NCBI GenBank assembly: GCA_012932865.1
Contig: SAXG01000040.1
Span: 124,001-188,000, forward strand
Direction of reading: 5' to 3'
DNA length: 64,000 nt
Source of the DNA: Amylostereum areolatum
Taxonomy: Eukaryota > Basidiomycota > Agaricomycetes > Russulales > Stereaceae
In this document: piece by piece, positions 43,263 through 55,044 of the stretch
Numbering within the stretch: position 1 is the first letter of the stretch
How the letters are laid out: every line of letters begins with the position of its first letter
The notes under the pieces: generated by a model
The model's input: only the letters and a program-made list of their open reading frames with translations
Database searches by the model: none
Told to the model about the DNA's origin: nothing
Program-made: the position numbers and the translations under genes

Positions 43263-45456
43263 TCACCAGTGCCACGGCAACCTCGTCCCCACCCAAGGCG
43301 CAAACTCTGGATCGACTTCGGTCGCCTCCAGGCCATCTGCTAAACAATACGTCCTCCTTCTTGTACTCCACTCTTCTGCACCGATGCCTGTGGCGGCGTG
43401 AAGGATGGAGAACGGCGAGCTCCCGAGAACAAGGAGATCGAGTTTGGGGAGGTGTGCGCGGACGGTGCTGAGGAAGGGCGCGGACAATTCGAGCGTGGGT
43501 ATTGCGAGAAGCTTGAGGCCTTTGGGAAGACCGGACCAAAGATGCTGCACGAATGACGAATCAAGTCAGAACGCATCCGTGCGATGGTAAGATAGATTCA
43601 ACGAACCGCGAGGAACGACAGGTCCGCGGGCGATGAGAAGCGCAGATGGAGAGAGGTGACCTTGCGCGGGATGAGCCAGGAGGCCAGCGCGGGCGTCAGA
43701 TCGCGGGGGATATCCATCGACAAGTTTTCCAGCTGCGCCAGCGTGGGCAGCACGCTCCATACCACCGCGTTGTACCCGACCTGGTTATGCGCACCGAGAA
43801 CGCTCGACAAGCGCAACGTGCGCAGGTGCGGGTGCGTGCGCACGAACTCGGTGATGGCGGGGAACAGGTCAGGGTCGCCGTTGGACAGGTGTTGCACCGT
43901 GGTTATGTGGAAGGCAAAGTTCCGGAGGGTGGGAAGCGCGTCGACGTGGGTGCGGAATACGGCGGAGAGTCGGACGTCCTGGGTGAGCCGGCAGTGGATG
44001 CGGAGGGTTTCGAGGTGTCGCCCGTCAGAGAGGAGGGAGACAAGGGCATCGGGTGTGCCAAAGGACATGTCGAGGGCGAGAGAGGTCAGGTTGTTCACGG
44101 GCAGAGGGCGTGCGTCGATCAAAGGATGGCCGGTAAGAACCACCAAGTTGCGCAGGGCAATGCTTTGGCCGCTGATCATGGTTGGGATGTCCGAAGGAGC
44201 GATGGTAGATCCTCGGGATAAGCATGCGAAACGACGCAAGGCGGGGAACGCCGGAAGCTCGCGAGGAAGTGGCGTGGTGGGCCTGCCGAAACAATAGTCA
44301 GTTCAGCAGGTTTTAGATTGGAGGAACCGTCACGTACTCGAGGATGAGGCTTTGAATGTTAGGGTGACTTGTCTCCAGTGCGGTGAGTAGCGTCTGCATG
44401 GCGCGTCCGCTCATGCGACAACCAAACGTCTTCAGGTTCTTGAGTTTGGGTAGGATGTTCGATATCATCGCTGTAGAATGTTCATCAATGGAGGAAAGAT
44501 GGAGGATATGAATGACACACACCGATCTGGAAAGACGTGAGGCCGTTCTCCTTCTCGGGCGCAAATATCACCAACGATTCAACGCATCCCGCATACGTCA
44601 AGTCGGAAACGAGGTGGCTCAAGATCTCCGCGCTCCGGCGCGCATGCCATTCGTCGATCTTATTCAAGTCGCTATTCTCTTGCGAGCGAGACGAGGCCGT
44701 GCAGAAATGCAGATGCACCCTTCGGAAGAGAAACTGGCTGGCGATGGAAGACAAGACATGGGGTACGAGGAGAAGGCTTCGAAGGTCTCGCTTGGCCAAG
44801 TATGCAGCGACTTCTCGCCATATCTCGTTTGAGAACCGAGGCTGCCCACGAAGTCGACTTCCGAACTGTCGAGATCATGAGCTACGCTGACCTATGAAGC
44901 GACCCAAGTACGCACCTCGCCAGTGATGCACTTGAGCCCGGATGGCATGAGACTCGTGGCTTCGCGATGGTTGGGGTCAATTTGAAGGATCATCTGCAGG
45001 TCTGATATAATGGCACACGTCAGGTAGGGGATCCAGAGGAAAAGGGGGGGGGAGAAAGAAACATGGGAAAAGGGAATGCATACCCTGGTGTGCGGCGCCA
45101 CGCATCCCAGCGGCAAACCTAGCCTTCGCTCTGATCAGCCGCGCCTGGATCAACTTGTCTGGGCGAGCCGCCGCGACCTGCAGGACCGACTGGACCGCGT
45201 TCTCGATGGTCGTTCTAGAACTGCGAAAATTCAATATCAGCACGCGCTCGTACATATGCCAGTCGCTGCTCGCACGACGCAAGCTGAGCCAAGAGACCGC
45301 CGAGCGATGAGACCAGTGCGAATAGGGTACGAACTTTGGGCCCGGAGAGATGCGCTCCATCGCGTATAAAAGCACGTCTGTTTTCTGATCGCTCGAAAGG
45401 GCGGAGACCACATCTCGCACGCTGGCGTCGAGCATCTTCGGGTTGAATACGGCCAT
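43263..45456 (-). CDS. F-box protein with leucine-rich-repeat-like C-terminus
   Basis: The N-terminal exon (from 45456) reads VRDVVSALSSDQKTDVLLY and a helical RPDKLIQARLIRAKARFAAG stretch, continued by LQMILQIDPNHREA (TPR-like). After an intron (GTGCGT to CGACAG, about 50 nt) comes an F-box: FSNEIWREVAAYLAKRDL followed by LLLVPHVLSSIASQFLFRRV. The rest is a series of leucine-rich units, for example LKNLKTFGCRMSG, NNLTSLALDMSF, HLETLRIHCRL, HLRTLRLSSVLG and KVTSLHLRFSS, ending at 43263. F-box proteins bind Skp1 and deliver targets to SCF ubiquitin ligases; the LRR-like part would choose the target. Large F-box/LRR expansions are characteristic of Agaricomycetes. The last exon boundary (about 43600-43550) is inferred. 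Confidence 0.8.
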
Positions 45457-46182
45457 GATGAGGGGTCAAAAGCCTAAATGCACTGATTCAGACGACTCGA
45501 CGAGTCTCGGGAGGTCTTCCTTAGTCGTGGTGAAGCGAAGATGGGGGACAAGACGTCGTGGATCGTGAGGAGGTTCACGTCGTTGTCGTCGTCGTGGACG
45601 CAGGTGGACGCACGCATGTCCCGCGCACCAGCCTGGGGCGAGTACCGTGCCAGTCGTTCCCAAGGGTGCTTTTACGCCCTCGCGACGTTTCGGGGGCTCA
45701 CGTACATCGAACGGAACGAATCGGGCAGTAAAGAACCCACTATACAACGCGAGGGCTCTGGATCGACTCTAGGTTGGCCTAGACTGAATACTGCAGACTC
45801 AGAACCAGATCTGTGGCCGACCGGCACACAGCGCGGACTATGGAAATAAGACAGACTTCGCCGTGTACTTTCCTTGAGATATGTACGCTCGGAGGGTAGC
45901 CCAATGGGAGGTCGAGGTTGGCACGTTGACAAGCCAAAATGGCTCGAAACTCGAAGTGGAAGACGGAGCCGTGACGGAACAACAACACGTGCCATGTCTG
46001 CCCGCGACTTGAGTTGCCACGAGAGCTACTGTCGGGCTACTGCTACAGCCTACTTACACACGCACAATGCACATCGGTAGCTGCTGAACGTTCCTATGCG
46101 ATTCTATAATCCGAACCAAGCATTACATAGCCTAGCACCCTGGGGAAGAATGCTACATACAGTCATACTAGATCTCATACTG
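45457..46182. other. Intergenic, no gene supported
   Basis: A 102-aa + frame (45541-45849) and overlapping - frames show no recognisable domain. Confidence 0.4.
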
Positions 46183-47430
46183 TCAATCAGGAACATTGAC
46201 GTGGTCTGACTCTCTACATCTCCTCGTCGCCACTGAGAACTTCATCTGAATCGAAATCGGTATCAGCCGAGGAGTGGGAGGTTGAAGTATCGCTTTCCTG
46301 GCCCATAGAATCGTCTTCTTCCGCATAGGGATCATAAGGCTCATCTTCGAAAAGAGCGTCGGTAACACTGGGGAGGAGACAGGCTGTGTCTCGAAGATGT
46401 AGGTCATCCAGGTATAATTCTTCTTGGTCGTAGTCCAGAATTCATACTGATTCTTGTCTGCACAAGGAAATATCACCGTTTGCTCTAGGAGCTCTTCGAT
46501 GAACATGCGGCCGTCGAGGTCGCCCTCATCTAGCTCGATACGACGGCCAAGATAGATCTTCCATCTGTCGCCCGCCCGCATTGCAGGCCCTGCAAATTCG
46601 GCGAGGAGGGCCTCATCGGCCCACGCAACGATGCCGGTAGCCTGTTCAAACTCGAGGCAAAACATCTCGCACATAAGTTTCGTCGCGCCGCGACCGAGAA
46701 GGGCGAGATACTCCTCCGAACGATCCGAATGCCAATCTCCGGTTTCCGCGTCGAGATGCTCCGTCCACTCTAAAGGTACTTCGCGCGCGGAGGTGTCGAG
46801 AAGGGGCGTTGTCCCACGGGGAGCAAGCTGACGGTCGCTGATGAGGACTTCATCCTCGGTGGAGGTGCTCATGTAGACTGGGGCGTCTTCATCATCCTGA
46901 ACGTCAAATGGTGGCATTAATAGAAGACGGATAATGCAGGCTGAATGACGTACGCTCAAAGCTGCGTGCTCCAGCCCGCAATCATGGCAAACCCCTTCCA
47001 CAACCTCCCAAGCGCAATCCGAACAGCGGAAGGTGTCATAGTCCCAAAATCCTCTGGGGAGCTCTCTTGTTTCTGACTCCTCTTTCTTCGCATCCTGAGC
47101 ATGCCCATCTTTGTCACCTCCGTGCGTATCGCCGATGTCTTCGTGGTCCTCTTCTAAGCTTTCATCCTCGACGCGTCGACGTTTGACGCCGACTTGGGCG
47201 GTACTGCTGTCCGGAGTCCTTCGATGCTGAATGATCTCATACTGAGCAGATACAAGAGTATGGAGCTTGTCGATCTCTGATTTCTGAGACGTTATCACCT
47301 TTATGCCAGAATGAGATTTATCAATATAGCCACCGTGCCAAGAATTGAAATTGACTCCTGACTCCTGACTAACCTGCTGAAGCAGACGAACTTGAGTCCG
47401 AGGAGAGCCGGACGGAAGGTCTTCTTCCAT
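46183..47430 (-). CDS. Basidiomycete protein of unknown function with Cys4 zinc-ribbon-like motif
   Basis: A coiled-coil-like start (QVRLLQQ joined, if a GTTAGT/CTCAG intron is removed, to KSEIDKLHTLVSAQYEIIQ) is followed by a charged linker. A Cys4 knuckle comes next (FRCSDCAWEVVEGVCHDCG), then the best conserved block: SEEYLALLGRGATKLMCEMF, GIVAWADEALLAEFAGPAM with GDRWKIYLGRRIELDEGDLD and FIEELLEQ. I know this block from many Agaricomycete proteins of unknown function (possibly the DUF8191 family; the name is unsure). An in-frame intron probably removes SVRHSACIIRLLLMPPF. Past about 46450 the better tail is in another frame, LFEDEPYDPYAEEDDS..SGDEEM, stopping at 46214, so the true 3' splice differs from the contiguous frame. 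Confidence 0.6.
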   Translation of the reverse strand: MEEDLPSGSPRTQVRLLQQVSQESGVNFNSWHGGYIDKSHSGIKVITSQKSEIDKLHTLVSAQYEIIQHRRTPDSSTAQVGVKRRRVEDESLEEDHEDIGDTHGGDKDGHAQDAKKEESETRELPRGFWDYDTFRCSDCAWEVVEGVCHDCGLEHAALSVRHSACIIRLLLMPPFDVQDDEDAPVYMSTSTEDEVLISDRQLAPRGTTPLLDTSAREVPLEWTEHLDAETGDWHSDRSEEYLALLGRGATKLMCEMFCLEFEQATGIVAWADEALLAEFAGPAMRAGDRWKIYLGRRIELDEGDLDGRMFIEELLEQTVIFPCADKNQYEFWTTTKKNYTWMTYIFETQPVSSPVLPTLFSKMSLMIPMRKKTILWARKAILQPPTPRLIPISIQMKFSVATRRCRESDHVNVPD

Positions 47431-48054
47431 AGAATCAGGGACAAAACATGTATCTCTGTGGATGGTGTAGCGGGTGAGGGGGTTGTGGATTGAGTAGGGA
47501 AAGCAGGTGCGCTGGCACGATCACGTGGAGAGAGCGGCTTCGCGTCGCGTCCGGTGCACCGGGGTACACCGTACTGCACAGTGCACAGCACTGCCAGCAG
47601 CGACCTCCTGGTGAATCATGGCTGTCGTCGTAAATGAAATCCATCATCATAAGAGTCTGGATACAGCAAGACATATGGGCGACCATTGAACGTTGAACGA
47701 GCGGGAGCGTAGCTTCTGATCACCGTCCGCGTCCTCGGCTCACAAAAGGCCCGAGCTTATGAGACTATCGTACCATCGTCGCAAATCGCTCAAGCGACCG
47801 ACATCAATACACATACTTCTCCCATTACATGTTATCTCCTCTCCGGAAGCTGAACAGAAGCAAAGTCGCCGCCATTACGCAGTGACAGAATGCCCATATG
47901 ATCCCCAAAGCAACATGGATTAACCATAAGTAAAAAGACTAAATGTAAGTAAACAAACGCGTTATAAGGATTTATGGTATAGAGCCAATCGCGTCCCTAA
48001 ACAGGCCGGCCGATCAAAAACACGAAGGTCTCTACCAAAAAAACCTCCCAACGC
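47431..48054. other. Intergenic, nothing recognised
   Basis: No supported gene. TTGAACGTTGAACG (about 47687-47700) is a short copy of the GTTCAAC repeat found at 53.7 and 63.1 kb, on the other strand. Confidence 0.45.
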
Positions 48055-48815
48055 TCAGAGAGCGAGAACCTGTATGAGAGTGGTGAGGTTGAGCTCAATG
48101 ATGGTCGACCTCCGGCTGCCGAGGAGATTGACAAAGAGCCCAATGACAATGGAGAGAAGGCCGCCAAGGAGGTCGTTGAGGACGCCGATAGAAACACGAA
48201 TGACGCCGGTGATGAGCGCGCCGAGACCGTCGCTGCAAGATAGTTGGTCATAACGGTCACAAAATATAAGCGCATTGAAAACTTACCCAAGGACAGAGAA
48301 GCTACCCCTGAGCGCACTCTGGTCAACACCAGGGAGGTTGTAAATCTGGCCGCAGGGAACCAGGATCAACTGCAACAACGACATCAGCTCGTGCGGGACA
48401 GAGGGATGCAGGCTCCTTACATCGATCACAGTTGTGAGAACAGCAAAAACGTCACCGCTACCAATGGCGCCAGCGGGGAGCGTCCTGCAGGCGCCCACGG
48501 CAACATCGATGACGGCCTTCATGTCGAGGACAACAGTGTTAACCCGGTCGTAAGAGTAGTTGTCAACGTTGATGCCGTCTGCCGCGTGCGTTAGAAGGCT
48601 GAACGGTGTGATTATACCAGAAAGTGACTTACTAAGGAGGTCACCGTTGGCCTTAAGGCTGGAGTTGAGCTGGGTCAAGATTCCCATGAGGTCGGTAGGT
48701 TGAGTGGTATTGCGGGCCTCGACAGCGCGCGTCGACTTGACGCCAGTGGGCATCGCAGAGGTGAAAGCGCCAAAGGCGAGGAGGACGATGGTAGAGACCT
48801 TGGCGAAAGAGAACA
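48055..48815 (-). CDS. Small secreted hydrophobic protein, about 200 aa, unknown
   Basis: The start at 48815 gives a signal peptide (MFSFAKVSTIVLLAFGAFTS, cleavage likely after AMP or nearby). The mature part begins with a hydrophilic NTTQPTDLMGILTQLNSSL. Two short introns in the first long frame, GTAAGT to GGCAG (about 48633-48583) and GTAAGG to TTGCAG (about 48416-48366), have good sites and keep frame. A clear final intron (GTAAGT to CTTGCAG, about 48290-48237) leads to a strongly hydrophobic C-terminus: GLGALITGVIRVSIGVLNDL, LLGGLLSIVIGLFVNLLG. The two Cys and the alternating hydrophobic helices recall small secreted surface or saposin-like proteins, but I do not recognise the family. It stops at 48055. 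Confidence 0.6.
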
Positions 48816-49389
48816 TGCTGCCTGAGCGTAAAGAATGAAGAGGGGACAAAAAAAGATCGAAAAGAGAGCGACTGGAGTGTTAAGCCCGAAGGATGGGGAT
48901 CAGTGGACGATCCTGCATGTCTTTTATACGAAGGGCCTCGGACGACAGGGCGGATGGACAGAACCAATCCCGTACGGTCGCTAAGTGCGAGTCGCTTCTC
49001 GCGGCTGAGTCGGGCTGAGTTTGAGAAAAAGACTCTTGGGGGTCCGCCGTCGGGGATCTCGGTCAAGCGTTGTGTGCTCAGAAGCCTCGTGTGCGACATC
49101 GCGGTGAGCCTTCCCCACCCCCCTAGCGTAGATCTTGTGAAATATGGCTGCAAGGTGATGAGAAGTGCGAAAGTAGTACGTGCATCTATCCGTAACTTTG
49201 AACTTCGGCCGGCTTCCGCCGTACTAGTCGTCGACGCTCGCTGCAGACATTTTGAGCTCTTGGAGCCCTCATGCTCTATCGCGCACGCATATACTTCCAC
49301 GCAATGCAAAGGGATGTATCCAAGGTTCGATTCACGATACAGTAATCCTCTGCAGAGTAGACTTCGCATCCAGTCGCCCCGAATGCCGA
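48816..49389. other. Intergenic between secreted protein and GH74 gene
   Basis: Overlapping frames on both strands without domain features. It holds the promoter of the 48815 gene and the 3' flank of GH74. Confidence 0.45.
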
Positions 49390-52180
49390 TCAGGCGATAT
49401 CGCCCTAATGAAGACACGCCTATGTCAGCACGTTTTGATCAAACATCCGACGGATGTTAAGTACTCACATAGAAGATTCCGCGACCGTTGGTCCCAATGT
49501 ACACCCTATACGAACACATCAGTCGTGGTCGAAAGCGGACTCTGTCTAACGGACGCACCGGCCATAGATACGTGGGTCCGCGGTCAGAACGTTCGAACCA
49601 GCTGATCCGAACCCGTGCGCCGCATCATTGATCTGTACCCACGTCGCGCCCTGGTCATCGCTCCTGAAGTAGCCAACGGTGCCGACGGCCGCTGCCGCAA
49701 AGACGGCGGGATAGCCGCCGCTCGTCTTCGGCGCGCCGAGCGCGATTGCCCATGCCGCGCTGATGCCCTCGATAGCGGAAAAGGTGCTTCCAGAATCCGT
49801 GCTGTGGAACAATCCGGTATTGGTCGACACCCACACGTCGCCTGTGACGGCAGGATTGACGGCAATCTTCACGGGGGAGGATGCGCTGCCCAGGGATCCC
49901 TTGCTGGCAAAGGTTTTGCCGCCATCGATGGAAAGGTAGAAGCTCGCGCCGGAAGCACCATAGAAAACGGAGTTGTTGAGCTTATCGGAGGCGATGATGG
50001 AGCCGGCGGGGAGGAAGGAGACGGCGGTGAAGGTGCTTGTGAACTGGGAGACTTGCACGCCGTTGGAAGACGTACTCCACAGAACGGTGTCGCCGTCAGC
50101 GGAGAGAGCAACGTGGCCGCCGCTGACACCGTCTGCGGCGCCAAAGTCTTGGCTCCTAGATCGAAGTGAGTCGTCGCGGCGAGAATCAGTTGTGTGGTTC
50201 CTACCAGGTTGCACCGGAATCGGTGGAGAGCGCGACTTGCTTGCTGGATCTATATAAGAGGTGAATCCAACAAATCATCGTCTTAGAGGATGCATTCGGC
50301 CTACCCGTCGGTCGTGGTTCCAACGCGAACGATGTTCGTGGGCTGGTTTCCAGCGAAGTCGATGTCCGACGAGGTGCTCCATTGTGGGTTGTTGAACGAG
50401 GTCGCCGGTGCTTCGGTAAGACTATCATGCACGAAGCCTTCGCCGAGCTCAAATCAGTATCTATCCGTGCAACAGTGCCCTCACAAGCGCACCGCAGTTG
50501 TCTCCCACAGCGGAGAGCAAGCTTGGGCCCGACGGGGGCGAAATCAGTCCCAAGATCGCCATCTCTTCGACCCCGAGCGCAAGGCTCTTCAGCGTAATGT
50601 TGAAGTCTGCTTGGTCCCACTTGGTGAGGTCGTGCCCGCCGAGGATCGTCGCGCCCGTGCCGTACAGCCAGTGGTCTGAGTCGAACGGGTCGATCGACAG
50701 GCCCTCCATCATCCATCCGATTTGTAGCGTTCCGAGTGTTTCGGTGGTGTAGGGAACGCCGAGCCACGGTGCGTTGGACTCGTCGTACGCGTAGTTCTTG
50801 TCGATGTCAGGGTAGGACGCACCCCATGACCAGAGCGTGGTCCAAGTAGCACCGGAGTCTGTTGAGCGGAAGATCTGGCCATCTGGCCACCAGCTGTTGA
50901 GCGCTTTGTATGCACCGTCGCCGCGTTAGAATCCGCATGTCTTGATGAGAAGAAACCAACGGACCTGCGACCATGATGGTGCCGGGGTTTTGAAGGTCGA
51001 CGGAGAGCCCTCCGAAACCGAAGTAAAGATCGCTCCCGGAGACGGGGGTGATGTCGGTCAATGTGTCGGCCGTGATGTCGTATTTGTACACGGCGCCGAG
51101 GGTCCCGTCGTAAGGACCAGCACCGTTCGAGTACGAGATGTAAAGTGACTTCTCAGCGGGAGAGAGAACGCCCTTATGGGGGAAGTAAACCGTTTGTTGT
51201 CCAGCGATAGCCGACCCTACGTGGAATAGTCGAATACTTTGGGTGAGATGGGTGAGTAATGCTGCTTACAGGTCGATCCGGCATTCTCTGAGACGAAAAC
51301 ATTTTGCGTGCCGTTGCTGGTGACGCCGACGAAAATGCGAGGCGTGGCAGTACCAGAGCTTCCGGAGGTCGAATCGAACGTGACGAAAGCGACGCCCATG
51401 GGGTCGCTGTTGTAACCAGTCGTGTCAGTGGGGTCCGGTTCGTACGTTCCTGTAAGAAAGTGTGAGCTTTGAAAGACGGAGACACATAGCAGTGAATACC
51501 TGTATTAGGAAGACTAGTAACCTGCGTCCAGGATCCGCCGAAGTCGGACGACTTCCAGAGACCGTGGCCGCTTCGTGCGCCGAAGAACAAGATGTTATTG
51601 CTGTTCGGGTCGACTGCGAGACGCTGATGGCAATAATGTGTGTGAAACCCCCTGCGCGGCGAGCAGGAGAGATTTACTCACCTCCCCGACACCGCGTCCG
51701 GGCATGTTTCCCCCGACCTTGAACGGCAGCTTCGACACGGCGAAGGAAGCGCCATAGTCGTCAGAGATCATGATCTGGCCGTCGTTTGGGTCGTACGAGT
51801 TCGTGTACATCCCAGTCGCCTGGAAGTACGAACGTCAGCGGGGGCAACGTAGAATTGGCGAACGTACGCACGAGGTACAGACGGTTCGTTTCAACGGGAT
51901 CGGTAGCGATGGCGTCGACACCCCAGTGGTTCCATGTAGTGTCGTTGGCGAAGTCGAGCAGGGGCGTCCATGAGTCGTCCGAGTTCAGCTTGTACGCGCC
52001 GCCAATATCCGCGCGTGCATAGGCGAGACCTTTTTCGGAAGGGTTGAAGATGATGTCGGGAATGAAGCCCCCTCCACCACCGGTCACCACGTTCTTCCAA
52101 GTGTATGCCTGAGTGTCGGCGGCAGTGGCAGTAGATATAGACACCGCCGCCAAGACGAAGAAGGCGAGTGGTCTGTGCAT
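49390..52180 (-). CDS. Glycoside hydrolase family 74 (xyloglucanase-type)
   Basis: A signal peptide (MHRPLAFFVLAAVSISTATA) is followed by the GH74 opening: YTWKNVVTGGGGGFIPDIIF, NPSEKGLAYARADIGGAYKL, WTPLLDF and WNHWGVDAIATDP. The second block adds DYGASFAVSKLPFKVGGNMP with GRGVGERLAVDP, then LFFGARSGHGLWKSSDFG. The C-terminal propeller carries repeated BNR/Asp-box-like units (GSTFSAIEG, GATWVQIND) and VLTADPRIYGRVYIGTNGRG. A last intron (GTGAGT to CATTAG) adds GDIA before the stop at 49390. GH74 enzymes have two seven-bladed beta-propellers and cut xyloglucan outside the cell; the two catalytic Asp usually lie in such Asp-rich loops (the WGVDAIATDP Asp is one candidate). Many short introns interrupt the middle. 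No CBM1 cellulose-binding module follows. Confidence 0.88.
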
Positions 52181-53380
52181 GATGAGTAGCCTAGGGTGCC
52201 TGCGGAAGCTGGCTCATTCAATCCTTGAGGCTGTCGAGATTTATACCACTCTCATTTACCGCAACGTGTTATATCACCCGAGGAACACGCGCATCTGCTA
52301 TAAAACCTCCGAGGAAGAGGCGAAAAGGGTAAACACGACGTTGGTCTCGGGGTGGTAAAGAGCACCTTTTCGCGAAAGACGTCGTCTGATGAACTCGAGC
52401 GGATAGGTGACACAGAAACACCGAGGTTCCATCCAACCATGCGCCTGCTGGGAAACACCGAGAGGACGACAGCCTATAGAAAGGAGTGAGTACAGCGTCG
52501 TAACGGAACGAGAAAGCCAAGTGTCCTTGCCGGACGGCCCGCTGCCGCTATAAACGGGGGGTTGTCTTGGACATTTGACCGGTGACCGGCTTGCCACGTC
52601 GATGTGTGCATCCATTGAGTGCATCGGGGTCGCCAGGATGGAGTAAAGTCGTCCGTACGAGGTTCAGCAGGGAGATTCTGCGCTCGGTGACCTGGAAAAT
52701 GACGCCGGGAGCCCGCGCGCAAAGTAGAATAGGCCTGCAACGAGCCAGTCGTTCAGCGTGAAGCATTTAAAAATGAGTGCGTCCATATGATATACATAGA
52801 GCTCACCGAAACCTCCGAGTCTGAGCTGTCTGAGGACGCCACTTTTTTGGTACTTCACACGATGTCAGTGTCGAGCCGTCCGAAACACCACCGACGACTC
52901 CCCAGGCAAGCATGGCTGTTATCTTGCGATCTGGGAGGTACCATGCATCTATGTAGGAACGTGAGCTTTGAAAAGAAGCACTGTGGTCCAAATCGTGGTC
53001 CTCCACAGTGCAAACTGCGTAAATCGAAGAAGGTGAGTGGTTGATCACGTGTGTATCGGACTCGGAGGGACGCGCCGGCGGCGCCGAAAGTCAACAAACC
53101 TGGTTCACACTTCGAAGTCGCCTCAACGGTCGGCGGCCCATCCTTGTCTCATTGTCAATATTCAGACCTCCGTATTGTCTGGGAACGGTCGCCAATGCCC
53201 GGAATGGTCATCCCAAAGTTTGCCACCAGTCGCCTCGTCTCAGTGCCACCGTCATTCCAATGAAGAGGCTTGCCACCGTTCGACCGTTCGACATGTCCGG
53301 CTATATAACCCAAATGCTTTCAAAACCATCCCCCTCCCCTGCGACCCCCGTCGACTTGCCTCGAATCTCCCTACCTAGCA
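52181..53380. other. Intergenic, no gene supported
   Basis: Divergent promoter space between GH74 (-) and the SEL1-like gene (+). Several short overlapping frames have no recognisable content. Confidence 0.45.
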
Positions 53381-54167
53381 ATGCAGTCCCTCAAAGCCGA
53401 CGTCCCCCTACAAAATAAATCCGATCCTTCGACGGTGGACCCGGGCATGATCGCTTACATTCGCACCTTCAGGAATCCCATCGTTGCTGCCGACAACGAA
53501 GAGCTCCTTCAAGCGCCTCGTCCCTCGGAGATCGATATCGCGCAGCGCATGCTTAATATCTTACCGCTCGAGAGCCTCGTGGAAGCGGCGCACACTGGCC
53601 AAGACGCGAGACTGAAGGTCGAGCTGGGTCTGAGGTCAGTCGACCGTCCCCGCCCGTCAACGTTCAACGTTCAACGTTCAACCCGTGCGTCCCTCTCACG
53701 CACCCTCCTACATCCCCGACAGGCAATACAGCGGCTGGGGGATCGCGGAAGACAGAAGCTCGGCCGTGGCGCTCTGGCGCGCCGTCGCGACTGACGACTG
53801 GCTGAGGGCCGTGGGTGGCATGTCCGCGCCCCTCGCCGCGCGCTACCTCTGCATGTACCATCGGGACGCGTTTGGCGAGACCAAGGACGCGCACCACCTC
53901 CGGCAGTGCATGCACTGGGCCGAGCGCGCGGCCATGTACGTCTCGCCCCGGGACCTCCAGCGGCTGCAGGAGATCATCGTGGGCGCGCTGGGCGCGGAGG
54001 AGGCCAAGACGTGCATGCGGCGACCCGCGGAAGAACACGAGCCCGCGGGCGGGCAAAGGGCGAGGGAGACGCCCGACGGCGATGACGAAGCTGAAGTGCG
54101 GGCGCGCGAGGACAGGCCTCTTTCACAAGTTCACATGCGTATATATGTCCAATCCATGATTGTGTAA
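53381..54167 (+). CDS. SEL1-like repeat protein, 232 aa
   Basis: Two exons (53381-53634, 53723-54167) join in frame to 232 aa. After an N-terminal region of unknown fold (DPGMIAYIRTFRNPIVAADN) comes a helical solenoid. IDIAQRMLNILPLESLVEAA leads to a SEL1-type unit YSGWGIAEDRSSAVALWRAV, then LAARYLCMYHRDAFGETKDA and CMHWAERAAMYVSP. The G-x-G-x-x-x-D-x-x-x-A-x-x-L-W/Y pattern is that of SEL1/TPR-like repeats, which act as protein-binding scaffolds. The C-terminal ~60 residues are charged and low in complexity. The 88-nt intron contains the GTTCAAC microsatellite. Confidence 0.6.
53656..53682 (+). repeat. (GTTCAAC)n heptamer microsatellite, intronic
   Basis: Three full copies and one near copy of GTTCAAC lie inside the intron of the SEL1-like gene. 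The same heptamer array occurs at 63106-63132. Confidence 0.8.
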
Positions 54168-55044
54168 TTCGGCCCTCGTCGTACGTGCCATTTGACCCAA
54201 TTCCGAGGCTGGTGTAATGGATTGGAGATGTGTTTTTTTTTGACTGCTCCTGAGTCCTTACATATTTCTGTACGCGAACCTGGATGAAATCTCTGAGCTC
54301 CCATGGGGCTCCTGCTCCCGGGAGTCCCCCCCTTGTCTCCCTCCCTCCCCGACGTGGGTTCAGGCCGACTTGCGCGTCGTTCTTATTAAGTAGTGTCCCG
54401 AGAGCTGTCGGCACGTCACATTTTCATCAGCATGCGAGGTGAGAGCACGGGGACAGCACCCTGAAGCTTGAAGAGATATACGTCGTGGTTCATGGAGTGG
54501 ATGAAAGAGTCAGAAAGACGCATTCACGAACACGCTACGGGACCACCGCAACCGCGGAGGAAGGGCGCTTGTCGGGACCCGACAGACAGCCACGTGGCAA
54601 TTCGACCAATCGGAGGTCGTCTGGATCACTACATGAATATTGAGCTCGATGATGCGGCCGGCTGTCCTTGTCTGAGGTTCTCAATTGATGTCGCGTTCGA
54701 CGTCGGACTTGGTCGTACGGATTAGCGGGACCCCACCACTGCCGTCTGCCGCCATGACGCCTAGTGCTCCGCACCGCCACTGTCTTCAACTCCGGGTGTT
54801 CCTCTCTTAACCCTGTCTTTGTCTTTTCTGCCCCCAGCCCCTCTTCCATCTCCGAACCGCCCCGACCGTCGTGTCCACAGCTCTCTTTCGAACGACGAGA
54901 CAAGAGCTGCTTACTTACCAGCACCGGTACGCTGCAATTCATTCTTCCTACCATGCACAGCCCAGCCACTTAACCCATGGTAGCCGACAGACGAAGGAGG
55001 ACCCGCACGCACGAACGACCGCCACCCCGCCTCACCTGATCGCC
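54168..55044. other. Intergenic, no gene supported
   Basis: A T9-10 run lies at about 54232-54241. Frames at 54468-54969 lack recognisable features. Confidence 0.45.

Noticed and set aside
53815..54159. Arg/Ser-rich frame overlapping the SEL1-like gene
   Set aside because: It is a +1 shadow of exon 2; the spliced SEL1-like frame gives a structured repeat pattern.
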